Positions 1-5,276 of a DNA stretch of 5,303 bases are shown piece by piece. The translations under genes and the position numbers were made by a program. The notes below the pieces were generated by a model. The model had not been told where the DNA came from, ran no database searches, and saw only the letters and a list, made by a program, of their open reading frames with translations. The first letter of the stretch is position 1. Each line of letters starts with the position of its first letter. This DNA is from Bacteroidales bacterium (lineage in GTDB: Bacteria > Bacteroidota > Bacteroidia > Bacteroidales > F082): NCBI GenBank assembly GCA_017508895.1, contig JAFWRA010000091.1, positions 1-5,303 of the forward strand, given 5' to 3'.

Positions 1-330
1 GTCCTTGTTGCAAAGCTCCTTGATGGCAATCTCCTTCACCTTTGCCCAAACCTCCTCGCTCATGGGGTGGTTGTCGTTCTTGTACTCCTCAGAAGTCCAC
101 CAAACCTTGTCTTCGCTCTGTGCATCCTTCACGATGTACTTGTCCTTAGGCGAGCGGCCGGTGTAGATACCTGTCATCACGTTAACGGCGTCGAGCTCGG
201 TGTTCTGTCCCTTGTCGAAGCCCGTGAGGCCAGCCTTTGTTTCCTCCTCAAAGAGGTACTCATAAGACGGATTGTGGGCAATCACGGTTGAACCGGTGAT
301 GCCATACTTAGTCAGATCTAACTTTGCCAT
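1..330 (-). CDS. pckA: Phosphoenolpyruvate carboxykinase (ATP), N-terminal 110 residues, cut by window edge
   Basis: PckA interconverts oxaloacetate plus ATP with phosphoenolpyruvate, CO2 and ADP in the cytoplasm. In anaerobic Bacteroidota it often runs in the CO2-fixing direction towards succinate. The visible part reads MAKLDLTKYGITG, then HNPSYEYLFEEE at about residues 19-30, then TGIYTGRSPKDKYIV at 53-67. The last is the conserved substrate-binding signature of ATP-type PEPCKs; its Arg59 corresponds to the oxaloacetate-binding arginine of the family. WWTSEEYKNDNHPMSEE follows, also typical. The family is about 530-540 residues, so roughly the last 80 percent lies outside the window, including the P-loop and metal site. 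The ATG at 328-330 is the natural start: the family's usual N-terminus begins there and a good promoter lies 49-79 bp upstream. The gene lies downstream of the 834-aa/59-aa pair on the same strand but seems independently transcribed. The assignment is firm. Confidence 0.96.
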   Translation of the reverse strand, partial: MAKLDLTKYGITGSTVIAHNPSYEYLFEEETKAGLTGFDKGQNTELDAVNVMTGIYTGRSPKDKYIVKDAQSEDKVWWTSEEYKNDNHPMSEEVWAKVKEIAIKELCNKD

Positions 331-378
331 TCTTTATAAATTTAAATTGTTACTGAATCTTTTTTACCTTAGCGGGTG

Positions 379-409
379 CAAAATTACTCAAAAATCGCTT
401 ACACACAAA
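379..409 (-). promoter_or_regulatory. pckA promoter (Bacteroidota -33/-7 type)
   Basis: On the minus strand, TTTG (406-409) is followed after exactly 19 bp by TAATTTTG (379-386). This matches the Bacteroidota housekeeping pattern TTTG - 19 to 21 bp - TAnnTTTG. Transcription should start near 370-373, giving a leader of about 40 nt that is A/T-rich and lacks a Shine-Dalgarno sequence, as usual in this phylum. Upstream, 429-470 is strongly purine-rich on the coding strand. I see no intrinsic terminator between the small-protein stop (529) and this promoter, so some read-through into pckA is possible. Confidence 0.72.
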
Positions 410-528
410 ACATTAGGTGTGCAAAAATTGTACTTTTTACGTTTTTTTTCTGTTCTTTTCTCCCTTTTCGAGTGGTGCCTAAAGCATTTTGCAAAACGGA
501 CATGGCAAAACAGGTATTCATGTGTTGG

Positions 529-708
529 TCAGTCGAGGTCGAGGAATTCGTCATCACCCGTTTCGTCTTCCTCAATGTCGATGATGTTGTTGGGGTCGTG
601 GTCTTCGTTGTCAATGGCCCACCCCTTCTTCTTGCTGCCAGCGATCATGTAGAGCGTATCCACCTCGATACGCTCTGTCATGGGCGCTATGTATTGCTTT
701 TTTTTCAT
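529..708 (-). CDS. Small acidic protein (59 aa), YxxP...AGS-type head, unknown function
   Basis: The gene encodes 59 residues. A basic start (MKKKQYIAP) leads into TERIEVDTLYMIAGS at residues 11-25, then a short basic KKK turn, then a tail of about 28 residues dominated by Asp and Glu (IDIEEDETGDDEFLDLD at the end). There is no signal peptide or membrane segment. Its ATG lies 13 bp after the stop of the 834-aa secreted protein gene, so the two are very probably co-transcribed. From memory, short ORFs with the pattern MKK-x-Y-x-x-P-x-(T/M)-E-(V/I)...(M/L)-(I/L)-A-x-S recur in Prevotella and Bacteroides genomes and are annotated hypothetical; their function is unknown to me. The head/tail build recalls a precursor peptide or a chaperone-like partner, but that is speculation. 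The start is supported by the head motif. An A8 run covers codons 2-4, a possible slippage site. Confidence 0.72.
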   Translation of the reverse strand: MKKKQYIAPMTERIEVDTLYMIAGSKKKGWAIDNEDHDPNNIIDIEEDETGDDEFLDLD

Positions 709-721
709 CGTTTTCTACTGT

Positions 722-3226
722 CTACTTCACGAAATACTTCTTTCCCCTCACGATGTAGATTCCCTTGGGGAGCTGCGAGCCGAGCGTTCCCACCTTCCGG
801 CCCATGAGGTCGTAGACGGATTCATCGTCGCTTAACAGCTGGATTCTTGGCAGTTCTGCACTGGTTGCTACCGACTGTGGCTCCTTGTCAAAGATGCCAA
901 ACACCGACATAGTGAAGTCCTTGGCCTCCTGCCCTATTTCGTTTGCGAGCGTAAGCCAGCCGCGGAAACCCTTGATACGAGTATCCTTGTTCAGGTGGTA
1001 GAGCGTATTGTTGCTCACGGCATACGAGCCTTTCGGGGCATATATGCCGTTTACCTCGGTCGAACCGTTGTATATGCCACCGCTCACGGTAAAGGAACTA
1101 TAACCTGGCGTCTGAACATAATTCACCGAAGTAGTAACGTTGTTCAACCCATCTTGCGATTTAGTGATGATTGAATCACCTTTCCACACATCGGTGGGAA
1201 CCTTGAAGTGGTAGTATTCCGTGTCTTCTGGATTCCTCACTGAGAAGAACGAACGGCCCAGTTCATAGTATTCTTTCAGCCGTCCCTGCGGATCGTATCC
1301 TTTTATAGGATCTTTTGTGGGCATCAGCAGGTAGAACACTCCCGGTTTCACAACGAAATCCTTGGTGAACAGTGTCACTGACTTGAAGTCGATGACATCG
1401 GGATTCTGCGACATAACGCCTACGCTGTGGACCGTGGCCAGCCGTGCATCCTCACCGAAAGCCAGGCGCACCTGCTCGCCAGTCAGCGGAATGGGGAAGC
1501 TGAATGTGTTCCACTGTCCTGTTTTCATGTTGCGTTCGAGACACATGCCTCCTGCATACTGTCCATTGGGCGATGCACTCAGGTGCTGCTTTCCGTTTGT
1601 GGGGGGAATAAGATAGGTGAGGTCTTCTTCCTCTTCATAGAAGAATGCCGGCTTAAGGCCGAGGTATGACAAACGGAAATCGTCGATGCACACCCAGTCG
1701 GAGTCGTAATAATAGGTAGTGTTACCTTGTTTCTTGCCTGTCGCCCGTGTGGCCTCGTCCTTGCCAATGCCTATCTGCAGCGTCCTTATGCCGTTAGCAA
1801 ACTGGTCTTCGGTAATACATATCCACACGACATTTGTGTATTTCGCTCCTTTTTTTCTCAGGTCTATGCCCACGCGTAGACAACTGTCACGTATGTTCTT
1901 GTTATGGTAGGTCTCAAAAGGAACCGTATGGAGGTTGATTCTTGATTGACCGCCATAAGGGGAAGTCTCATCACTCCCCTCCACCTTTGCAAAGAGATAG
2001 GCGTCATGGTTATTCTCACTCTGCACGAACCCAAAGCACTGCACCTGATACCAACCTGGTTTTGGCACCACGACAGTAGTATAGGTGCTTCCCACGCCCT
2101 CAAAAGTAAGGAAGCCGTTCTTTGAGTTTTCCCAACCATAGGCCATGTTATCGGTACCTGTAACAGGTTTGTTGTTGTCAAAGACGTTCTTCAGCCGCAT
2201 AGGCTTATTCCATGGTTCTTGACTGTTTAATTCTTTTTGCTTTGTCTTGTTTTCGTAAACTCCGTATGTAAAACCGTAGCGACCAAGCGTGGAATAGTCG
2301 GCATTTGGGGAATTATACATTCCCCAGAAGCCTTCGAAATTCTCTGCATTACGGGTGAAATCTCGGTCATCCACCAAGATAGAAACACTGGGATTCAGAC
2401 CTATCACATCATCTTCAAGTGCTCCGAGCAACTCATCCTTTGAGACAACACGCCACTGGTAGAGTTCATCGATGGTGATGACGTCGCCGTTCACCTCGTG
2501 CGTTGTCGTGTTTCCTTCCACATTGCCCGTTGTCCAACAGGCACGGTCGTCGTCCATCGCCACAAACTCCCCAACGCCTTTCCAGGCTTCAGCATTGCAA
2601 TACCCGTAGGCTGCGCCAAGATAATATTTCTTGTTGTTTTTCTCCTCGTACATGTAATAAGTATTGGTGCCTTCAACAGCATTCGGTACGGGTTTGAACT
2701 TCCATCCTTGGTATACGCCGTTTATATTTGTCCTTTTACTTCTGTCGGCGTCCATCATGACAGTAAAACTATACTGATTCCAGTTGGTCCAGTTACTCTG
2801 AGAATGGAACACCCCGGGAATATTACACCCAAATATACACTTTTCTGAGCTGTTGAACTCAGTGATGCCACTCCTTATGATTCCGTTTTTATACAAATGC
2901 ATCGGCCGCCCGAAGTCTTCATGGAATAGCCTGCCTTCCATAGCCCAGTTGCCTCCTTCGATGATGAAGCGGCCCGTGCCAACATTATAGAGAAAGATGG
3001 TCTCTCCCGTGTCGTCAGAAGAGGTATACACTGACGAAGAGTTATATTGTAACACGGATTCCATGTTGATTCCCTTCCATATTCGACGTGTGGAGTGCGC
3101 ATGCGAATCCTCCACTTCCTGTGGCTGCTGCTGCGTTTGCTGAGCAAATGCGGCGGGGCAGCACATCAGAAGCGATGCGATAAACCAAAAAACGATTGTA
3201 TACCTGTTTGATCTCATTTCAGTCAT
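722..3226 (-). CDS. Large secreted/surface protein (834 aa) with C-terminal sorting-like tail, unknown function
   Basis: The protein begins with a signal peptide: MTEMRSNRYT, a hydrophobic core IVFWFIASLLMCC, and a likely signal peptidase I site AFA|QQ near residue 28, followed by a Gln-rich linker. Residues about 73-112 (TGETIFLYNVGTGRFIIEGG, then NWAMEGRLF and FGRPMHLY) resemble a beta-rich module recurring in Prevotella secreted proteins. Residues about 377-523 look like a carbohydrate-binding or galactose-binding-like beta-sandwich, with PKPGWYQVQCFGFV near the start and DSDWVCIDDFRLSYLG at the end. Residues about 573-597 (WNTFSFPIPLTGEQVRLAFG) match the 'W-N-T-x-x-x-P-F-x-x-T-x-E-Q-V...FG' stretch of many Bacteroidota surface proteins. 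The last 31 residues (VYDLMGRKVG...LPKGIYIVRGKKYFVK) resemble the type IX secretion C-terminal sorting domain. I see no catalytic motif. The open frame extends to a TTG at 3250, but ATG 3226 gives a normal signal peptide; ATG 3217 is also possible. The coding call is firm, the function open. Confidence 0.9.
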   Translation of the reverse strand: MTEMRSNRYTIVFWFIASLLMCCPAAFAQQTQQQPQEVEDSHAHSTRRIWKGINMESVLQYNSSSVYTSSDDTGETIFLYNVGTGRFIIEGGNWAMEGRLFHEDFGRPMHLYKNGIIRSGITEFNSSEKCIFGCNIPGVFHSQSNWTNWNQYSFTVMMDADRSKRTNINGVYQGWKFKPVPNAVEGTNTYYMYEEKNNKKYYLGAAYGYCNAEAWKGVGEFVAMDDDRACWTTGNVEGNTTTHEVNGDVITIDELYQWRVVSKDELLGALEDDVIGLNPSVSILVDDRDFTRNAENFEGFWGMYNSPNADYSTLGRYGFTYGVYENKTKQKELNSQEPWNKPMRLKNVFDNNKPVTGTDNMAYGWENSKNGFLTFEGVGSTYTTVVVPKPGWYQVQCFGFVQSENNHDAYLFAKVEGSDETSPYGGQSRINLHTVPFETYHNKNIRDSCLRVGIDLRKKGAKYTNVVWICITEDQFANGIRTLQIGIGKDEATRATGKKQGNTTYYYDSDWVCIDDFRLSYLGLKPAFFYEEEEDLTYLIPPTNGKQHLSASPNGQYAGGMCLERNMKTGQWNTFSFPIPLTGEQVRLAFGEDARLATVHSVGVMSQNPDVIDFKSVTLFTKDFVVKPGVFYLLMPTKDPIKGYDPQGRLKEYYELGRSFFSVRNPEDTEYYHFKVPTDVWKGDSIITKSQDGLNNVTTSVNYVQTPGYSSFTVSGGIYNGSTEVNGIYAPKGSYAVSNNTLYHLNKDTRIKGFRGWLTLANEIGQEAKDFTMSVFGIFDKEPQSVATSAELPRIQLLSDDESVYDLMGRKVGTLGSQLPKGIYIVRGKKYFVK

Positions 3227-3282
3227 TCTTTTTATATTTATTAGAAACAACTAATACTCTCACCTGAGTTCCTTTAAGTATA

Positions 3283-3290
3283 CAAATATA
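3283..3290 (-). promoter_or_regulatory. Probable -7 element for the 834-aa/59-aa operon
   Basis: The minus strand reads TATATTTG, a perfect TAnnTTTG match, 57 bp upstream of the chosen ATG at 3226. No TTG lies 19-21 bp further upstream, so the -33 element is weak or absent, and such a promoter may need an activator. The expected leader is about 50 nt and A/T-rich. Confidence 0.5.
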
Positions 3291-3299
3291 TAGAAAAAT

Positions 3300-3550
3300 A
3301 TTGAACTATGATGATAAATTGTCGTTTTTTAATCAAAATTTTACGTTTGTTAATGGTTTACACGTTGATTTACGTCAATTTTGCCTGGATTTTGGTGTTT
3401 TTGCCTTGCAAATATTTCAAGGTGAAGGCGATGTCTTTGGCGTTGGAAGGGAACATGTTGGCTCAGGTATTCCGGCAGTTTCAAAATGGGCGCATGATAG
3501 TTACTGCGGACGAGGATGCCAGCGATTCTAGGCAAAAACACTGGAAAGGA
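3300..3550. other. Non-coding stretch upstream of the 834-aa gene, no supported gene
   Basis: Positions 3300-3410 are A/T-rich; the rest is more balanced. On the plus strand, frames starting at ATG 3308 or TTG 3301 stay open for 94 and 76 codons. Neither has a matching upstream promoter, and the first runs into the 22-bp array, so I do not call them genes. The block 3408-3535 has ordinary base composition and unbroken frames on both strands, so it could be a decayed gene fragment or an intergenic repeat shared with other loci. I recognise neither with confidence. Confidence 0.4.
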
Positions 3551-3561
3551 GAAGAAAAGAT

Positions 3562-3791
3562 GGCAGATAAACGAAGGAAAGACGGCAGATAAATGAAGAA
3601 AAGACGGCAGATAAACGAAGGAAAAGCGGCAGATAAACGAAGGAAAGACGGCAGATAAACGAAGGAAAGACGGCAGATAAATGAAGGAAAGACGGCAGAT
3701 AAATGAAGGAAAGACGGCAGATAAATGAAGGAAAAGCGGCAGATAAACGAAGGAAAGACGGCAGATAAATGAAGGAAAAGCGGCAGAATGG
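3562..3791. repeat. 22-bp tandem array, ten full copies plus a partial eleventh
   Basis: Units start at 3562, 3584, 3606, 3628, 3650, 3672, 3694, 3716, 3738 and 3760 with an exact 22-bp step, and a partial copy begins at 3782. Each begins GGCAGATAAA, then C or T, then GAAGGAAA and a GAC- or AGC-like end. Variation is limited to the C/T at position 11 (T in copies 2, 6, 7, 8 and 10), the GAC/AGC ending (AGC in copies 3, 8 and 10), and GAAGAAAA instead of GAAGGAAA in copy 2. Copies are contiguous, without spacers. About 18 of 22 bases are purines on the plus strand. Since 22 is not a multiple of 3, the array cycles through all frames. Near-identity of the copies suggests recent expansion and a likely variable copy number. 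Confidence 0.97.
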
Positions 3792-3802
3792 CGGAACTAA
3801 TC

Positions 3803-3890
3803 CATTGGAATTGTTCGACGATTTCAATGGAATTGTTGGACGAAATCAATGGAATCGGTCAACGAAATCAATGGAATTGGTTCTTGAAAG
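3803..3890. repeat. Second 22-bp tandem array, four diverged copies
   Basis: Four contiguous 22-bp units lie at 3803-3824, 3825-3846, 3847-3868 and 3869-3890. The shared pattern is CAATGGAAT at the start and GACGAAAT at the end, with a variable middle such as TGTTG or CGGTCA. The first copy has CATTGG and ends GATTT; the last ends TTGAAAG. The period equals that of the array just upstream, from which it is separated by 21 bp (3782-3802), but the unit sequence differs apart from a short ACGAA. Copies are more diverged than in the first array, suggesting an older repeat. No protein product is supported. Confidence 0.88.
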
Positions 3891-4037
3891 CGGCGGTTTT
3901 GGCTGACGAAGACGCCAAAATGGTGAGACGAAACCGACAAAATACCTGCGGGAGGGTGGCGTCTTGTCTGTGGATTTCTGCTTTTCTGATGCTCGAACTC
4001 GGTCGGTCTGGAGCAGAGGAATCATGAACTCCACGAC
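3891..4037. other. Intergenic segment with small inverted repeats, no supported gene
   Basis: TTTTGGC (3897-3903) faces GCCAAAA (3914-3920) across a 10-bp loop. AAGACGCC (3909-3916) can alternatively pair with GGCGTCTT (3958-3965) across 41 bp. The two stems share 3914-3916 and so exclude each other. No T-run follows either one, so neither is a standard terminator. Frames crossing this segment on both strands look like chance openings without a promoter or recognisable protein pattern. Confidence 0.4.
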
Positions 4038-4059
4038 TTCAGAAACCTGAATTTCTGAA
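4038..4059. repeat. Perfect 8-bp inverted repeat upstream of the plus-strand promoter
   Basis: TTCAGAAA (4038-4045) and TTTCTGAA (4052-4059) form perfect arms around a 6-bp loop. An A-run follows on the plus strand, and the minus-strand view has no trailing T-run, so it is not an intrinsic terminator on either strand. It sits 50 bp upstream of the TACATTTG element, where a dimeric regulator could bind, but no regulator can be named. Confidence 0.6.
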
Positions 4060-4108
4060 AAAATCTTAAATACTTAGGGTGATGCATCCGCTGTGTAGCC
4101 TTTTTTCG

Positions 4109-4116
4109 TACATTTG
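4109..4116 (+). promoter_or_regulatory. -7 element TACATTTG for the 91-aa gene
   Basis: The sequence TTTTTTCGTACATTTGCAGA contains a perfect TAnnTTTG in the context typical of strong Bacteroidota promoters. A TTTG at the -33 distance is missing. Transcription would start near 4123, giving a leader of about 53 nt (CAACAACGACAAAGAAAAC before the ATG). Transcripts may continue through the short ORF into upp, as I see no terminator between them. Confidence 0.68.
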
Positions 4117-4175
4117 CAGAATACGAGAAAAGAGAGCAGTTACTAACGGCAATCATCAACAACGACAAAGAAAAC

Positions 4176-4451
4176 ATGAAAGAAACGAAATCATGGAGAA
4201 GTCTTCTGACCGTGGTCCTGCTTTTCGGCGGATGGCTCATGGCGCAAGCTGCCACCTCCTACGGCATCACTGTGGGTGGTGTACCTGTGACGTCCGACGA
4301 CGCCAGCAACATTACCGGCTCTACCATTTCGGGCAAGGTTTCATACAACGCGACGACCAAACGCCTCACGCTGAAAGACGCCAGCATCACGTACACTTCA
4401 GGATATGGCATCGGCAACAACGGCACGGTGAAGAAAGTCGTGACGAAATAG
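4176..4451 (+). CDS. Short secreted protein (91 aa), probable N-terminal stump of a longer surface protein
   Basis: Residues 1-25 form a signal peptide: charged MKETKSWR, hydrophobic SLLTVVLLFGGWLM, and a likely cut after AQA. The mature part opens with YGITVGGVPVTSDDASNITG (29-48) and then GKVSYNATTKRLTLKDASI (53-71). From memory, this is the opening module of much longer Prevotella and Bacteroides proteins, in which 'GxVSYNxxTKxLTLxNAxI' precedes repeats such as 'GIxNxxxxxLTIxLxGxN'. Here the frame stops at residue 91, just after GYGIGNNGTVK, where the first repeat should begin. Neither other frame downstream restores a family-like sequence, so a deletion or replacement is likelier than a single frameshift. 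Promoter, leader and signal peptide are intact, so a short exported product may still be made. The ATG is well supported by the signal peptide. Confidence 0.7.
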   Translation: MKETKSWRSLLTVVLLFGGWLMAQAATSYGITVGGVPVTSDDASNITGSTISGKVSYNATTKRLTLKDASITYTSGYGIGNNGTVKKVVTK

Positions 4452-4484
4452 CATCAGGAAGCTACGGTGGCAGGCGGGGAAAGG

Positions 4485-4524
4485 CCGCAATGAGGGTGAT
4501 GGGGGTTGCGGATGTACCGCAACC
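4485..4524 (+). promoter_or_regulatory. GC-rich hairpin with competing stem in the upp leader
   Basis: GGTTGCGG (4504-4511) and CCGCAACC (4517-4524) make a perfect 8-bp stem with a 5-nt loop. The same TTGCGG (4506-4511) can instead pair with CCGCAA at 4485-4490, so the two stems exclude each other. The surrounding 4461-4508 is G-rich, with runs such as GGCGGGG and GATGGGGG. No T-run follows the stem, so it is not a classical terminator. It could be a leader switch before upp, a relic of the DNA that replaced the end of the 91-aa gene, or an intergenic repeat. The base pairing is seen; any regulatory role is inferred. Confidence 0.4.
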
Positions 4525-4558
4525 TACGGAACCTTCGGCAAGACGCCATGCGGGAGCT

Positions 4559-4594
4559 TTTGAGGAGGTGTACGCCTATGCCACACTATCTTGT
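4559..4594 (+). promoter_or_regulatory. Weak candidate promoter for upp
   Basis: TTTG at 4559-4562 is followed after 24 bp by TATCTTGT (4587-4594), an imperfect TAnnTTTG match with a longer than usual spacer. It would give a start near 4600 and a leader under 20 nt. The alternative is transcription from the 4109 promoter through the short ORF. The choice is not decided by sequence. Confidence 0.22.
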
Positions 4595-4617
4595 ACATAT
4601 AATATAAGCAACATACA

Positions 4618-5274
4618 ATGAAAACTGTCAACCTGTCAGAACAAAACAGCATCGCGAACCTCTATATGTCAGAGATTCGCGACAAGAAGTACCAGCAGAA
4701 CCGTCTGCTTTTTCGTAACAACATTTGTCGTATTGGCGAGATGATGGCCTACGAATTGTCGAAGACGCTCACCTACAAGACAAAGACCATTGTGACGCCG
4801 TTGGGTAAAAGTGACATCGCCCTGCCCAAGGATGATATGGTGGTGGCCACCGTTCTTCGCGCCGGTCTGCCTTTCCACGAAGGCTTTCTTCGGGTGTTCG
4901 ACCATGCCGACAACGCCTTCGTGTCGGCCTATCGCATGTATACCAACCGCGAACACACCGAGGTGGGAGTGCATGCCGAGTACATGGCATCTCCCAGTGT
5001 GAAGGGCAAGACGCTCATCATTGCCGACCCGATGCTGGCCACAGGCGGCTCCATGGCCGCTGCCTATGAGGCCTTGCTCAAGACGGGCAAGCCCTCGCAG
5101 GTGCACATCTGCTGCGTCATCGCCACTCCAGAGGGCCTCGACGTGTTGCGCCAGACCGTTGCCGACAACACAACCGTGTGGTGCGCAGCCATCGATCCCG
5201 GCATGAACGAGCACAAATACATCGTGCCCGGATTCGGCGACTGCGGCGACCTCTGCTATGGGGAGAAGCTCTAA
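4618..5274 (+). CDS. upp: Uracil phosphoribosyltransferase
   Basis: UPRTase joins uracil with 5-phosphoribosyl-1-pyrophosphate to give UMP and pyrophosphate, the direct uracil salvage step, in the cytoplasm. The 218-residue protein is complete and of normal family length (about 208-218). VATVLRAGLPF at about 76-86 carries the conserved Arg-Ala-Gly. LIIADPMLATGGSMAAA at about 133-149 is the PRPP-binding loop with the DPMLATGGSM signature. YIVPGFGDCGDLCYG at 201-215 is the C-terminal uracil-binding region; its GDCGD corresponds to the usual GDAGD, with Cys in place of Ala. The ATG at 4618 fits the family N-terminus and is preceded by the A/T-rich AATATAAGCAACATACA, without a Shine-Dalgarno sequence. 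The gene stands alone on its strand apart from the upstream 91-aa ORF. The call is firm. Confidence 0.97.
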   Translation: MKTVNLSEQNSIANLYMSEIRDKKYQQNRLLFRNNICRIGEMMAYELSKTLTYKTKTIVTPLGKSDIALPKDDMVVATVLRAGLPFHEGFLRVFDHADNAFVSAYRMYTNREHTEVGVHAEYMASPSVKGKTLIIADPMLATGGSMAAAYEALLKTGKPSQVHICCVIATPEGLDVLRQTVADNTTVWCAAIDPGMNEHKYIVPGFGDCGDLCYGEKL

Positions 5275-5276
5275 AA

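Noticed and set aside
487..496. Palindrome TTTTGCAAAA as an operator or terminator between the small protein gene and pckA
   Set aside because: It is a short A/T-rich palindrome of a kind expected by chance, with no loop and no adjacent T-run on the minus strand.
399..614. A 71-aa minus-strand ORF overlapping the small acidic protein gene
   Set aside because: It is in another frame of the 529-708 gene, which has the better start, spacing and family-like head; the Thr/Lys-rich product looks like a frame shadow.
272..807. Plus-strand ORFs of 126 and 143 aa opposite the small protein and the pckA leader
   Set aside because: They run antisense to supported genes and have no promoter or recognisable protein features.
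3248..3250. TTG start for the large secreted protein (842 aa)
   Set aside because: It would put eight extra residues before the signal peptide; ATG at 3226 (or 3217) gives a standard one.
3308..3592. A 94-aa plus-strand protein starting at ATG 3308
   Set aside because: No TAnnTTTG promoter lies upstream, its end runs into the tandem array, and the sequence has no pattern I recognise. A decayed fragment cannot be excluded.
3481..3849. A 122-aa and an overlapping 99-aa hydrophobic minus-strand protein
   Set aside because: Both openings arise from the stop-free 22-bp repeat, which is open in all three frames; there is no promoter or start context, and two frames give nearly the same peptide.
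3562..3890. CRISPR array
   Set aside because: The 22-bp units are contiguous with no spacers between them, the units themselves vary, and no cas gene is nearby.
3788..4027. A 79-aa plus-strand ORF across the second array
   Set aside because: Half of it is translation of the repeat units and there is no promoter or leader.
4504..4524. Intrinsic terminator before upp
   Set aside because: The stem is strong, but the bases after it (TACGGAACCTTCGG) have no T-run on the plus strand, and none follows on the minus strand.
4598..4603. TATAAT as a sigma70-type -10 box for upp
   Set aside because: It is only 14 bp from the ATG, and Bacteroidota do not use this consensus; it is more likely part of the A/T-rich translation start region.
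4669..5214. A 181-aa ORF antisense to upp
   Set aside because: It is a shadow of the codon bias of upp, His/Gly/Val-rich without domain features, and upp itself is certain.
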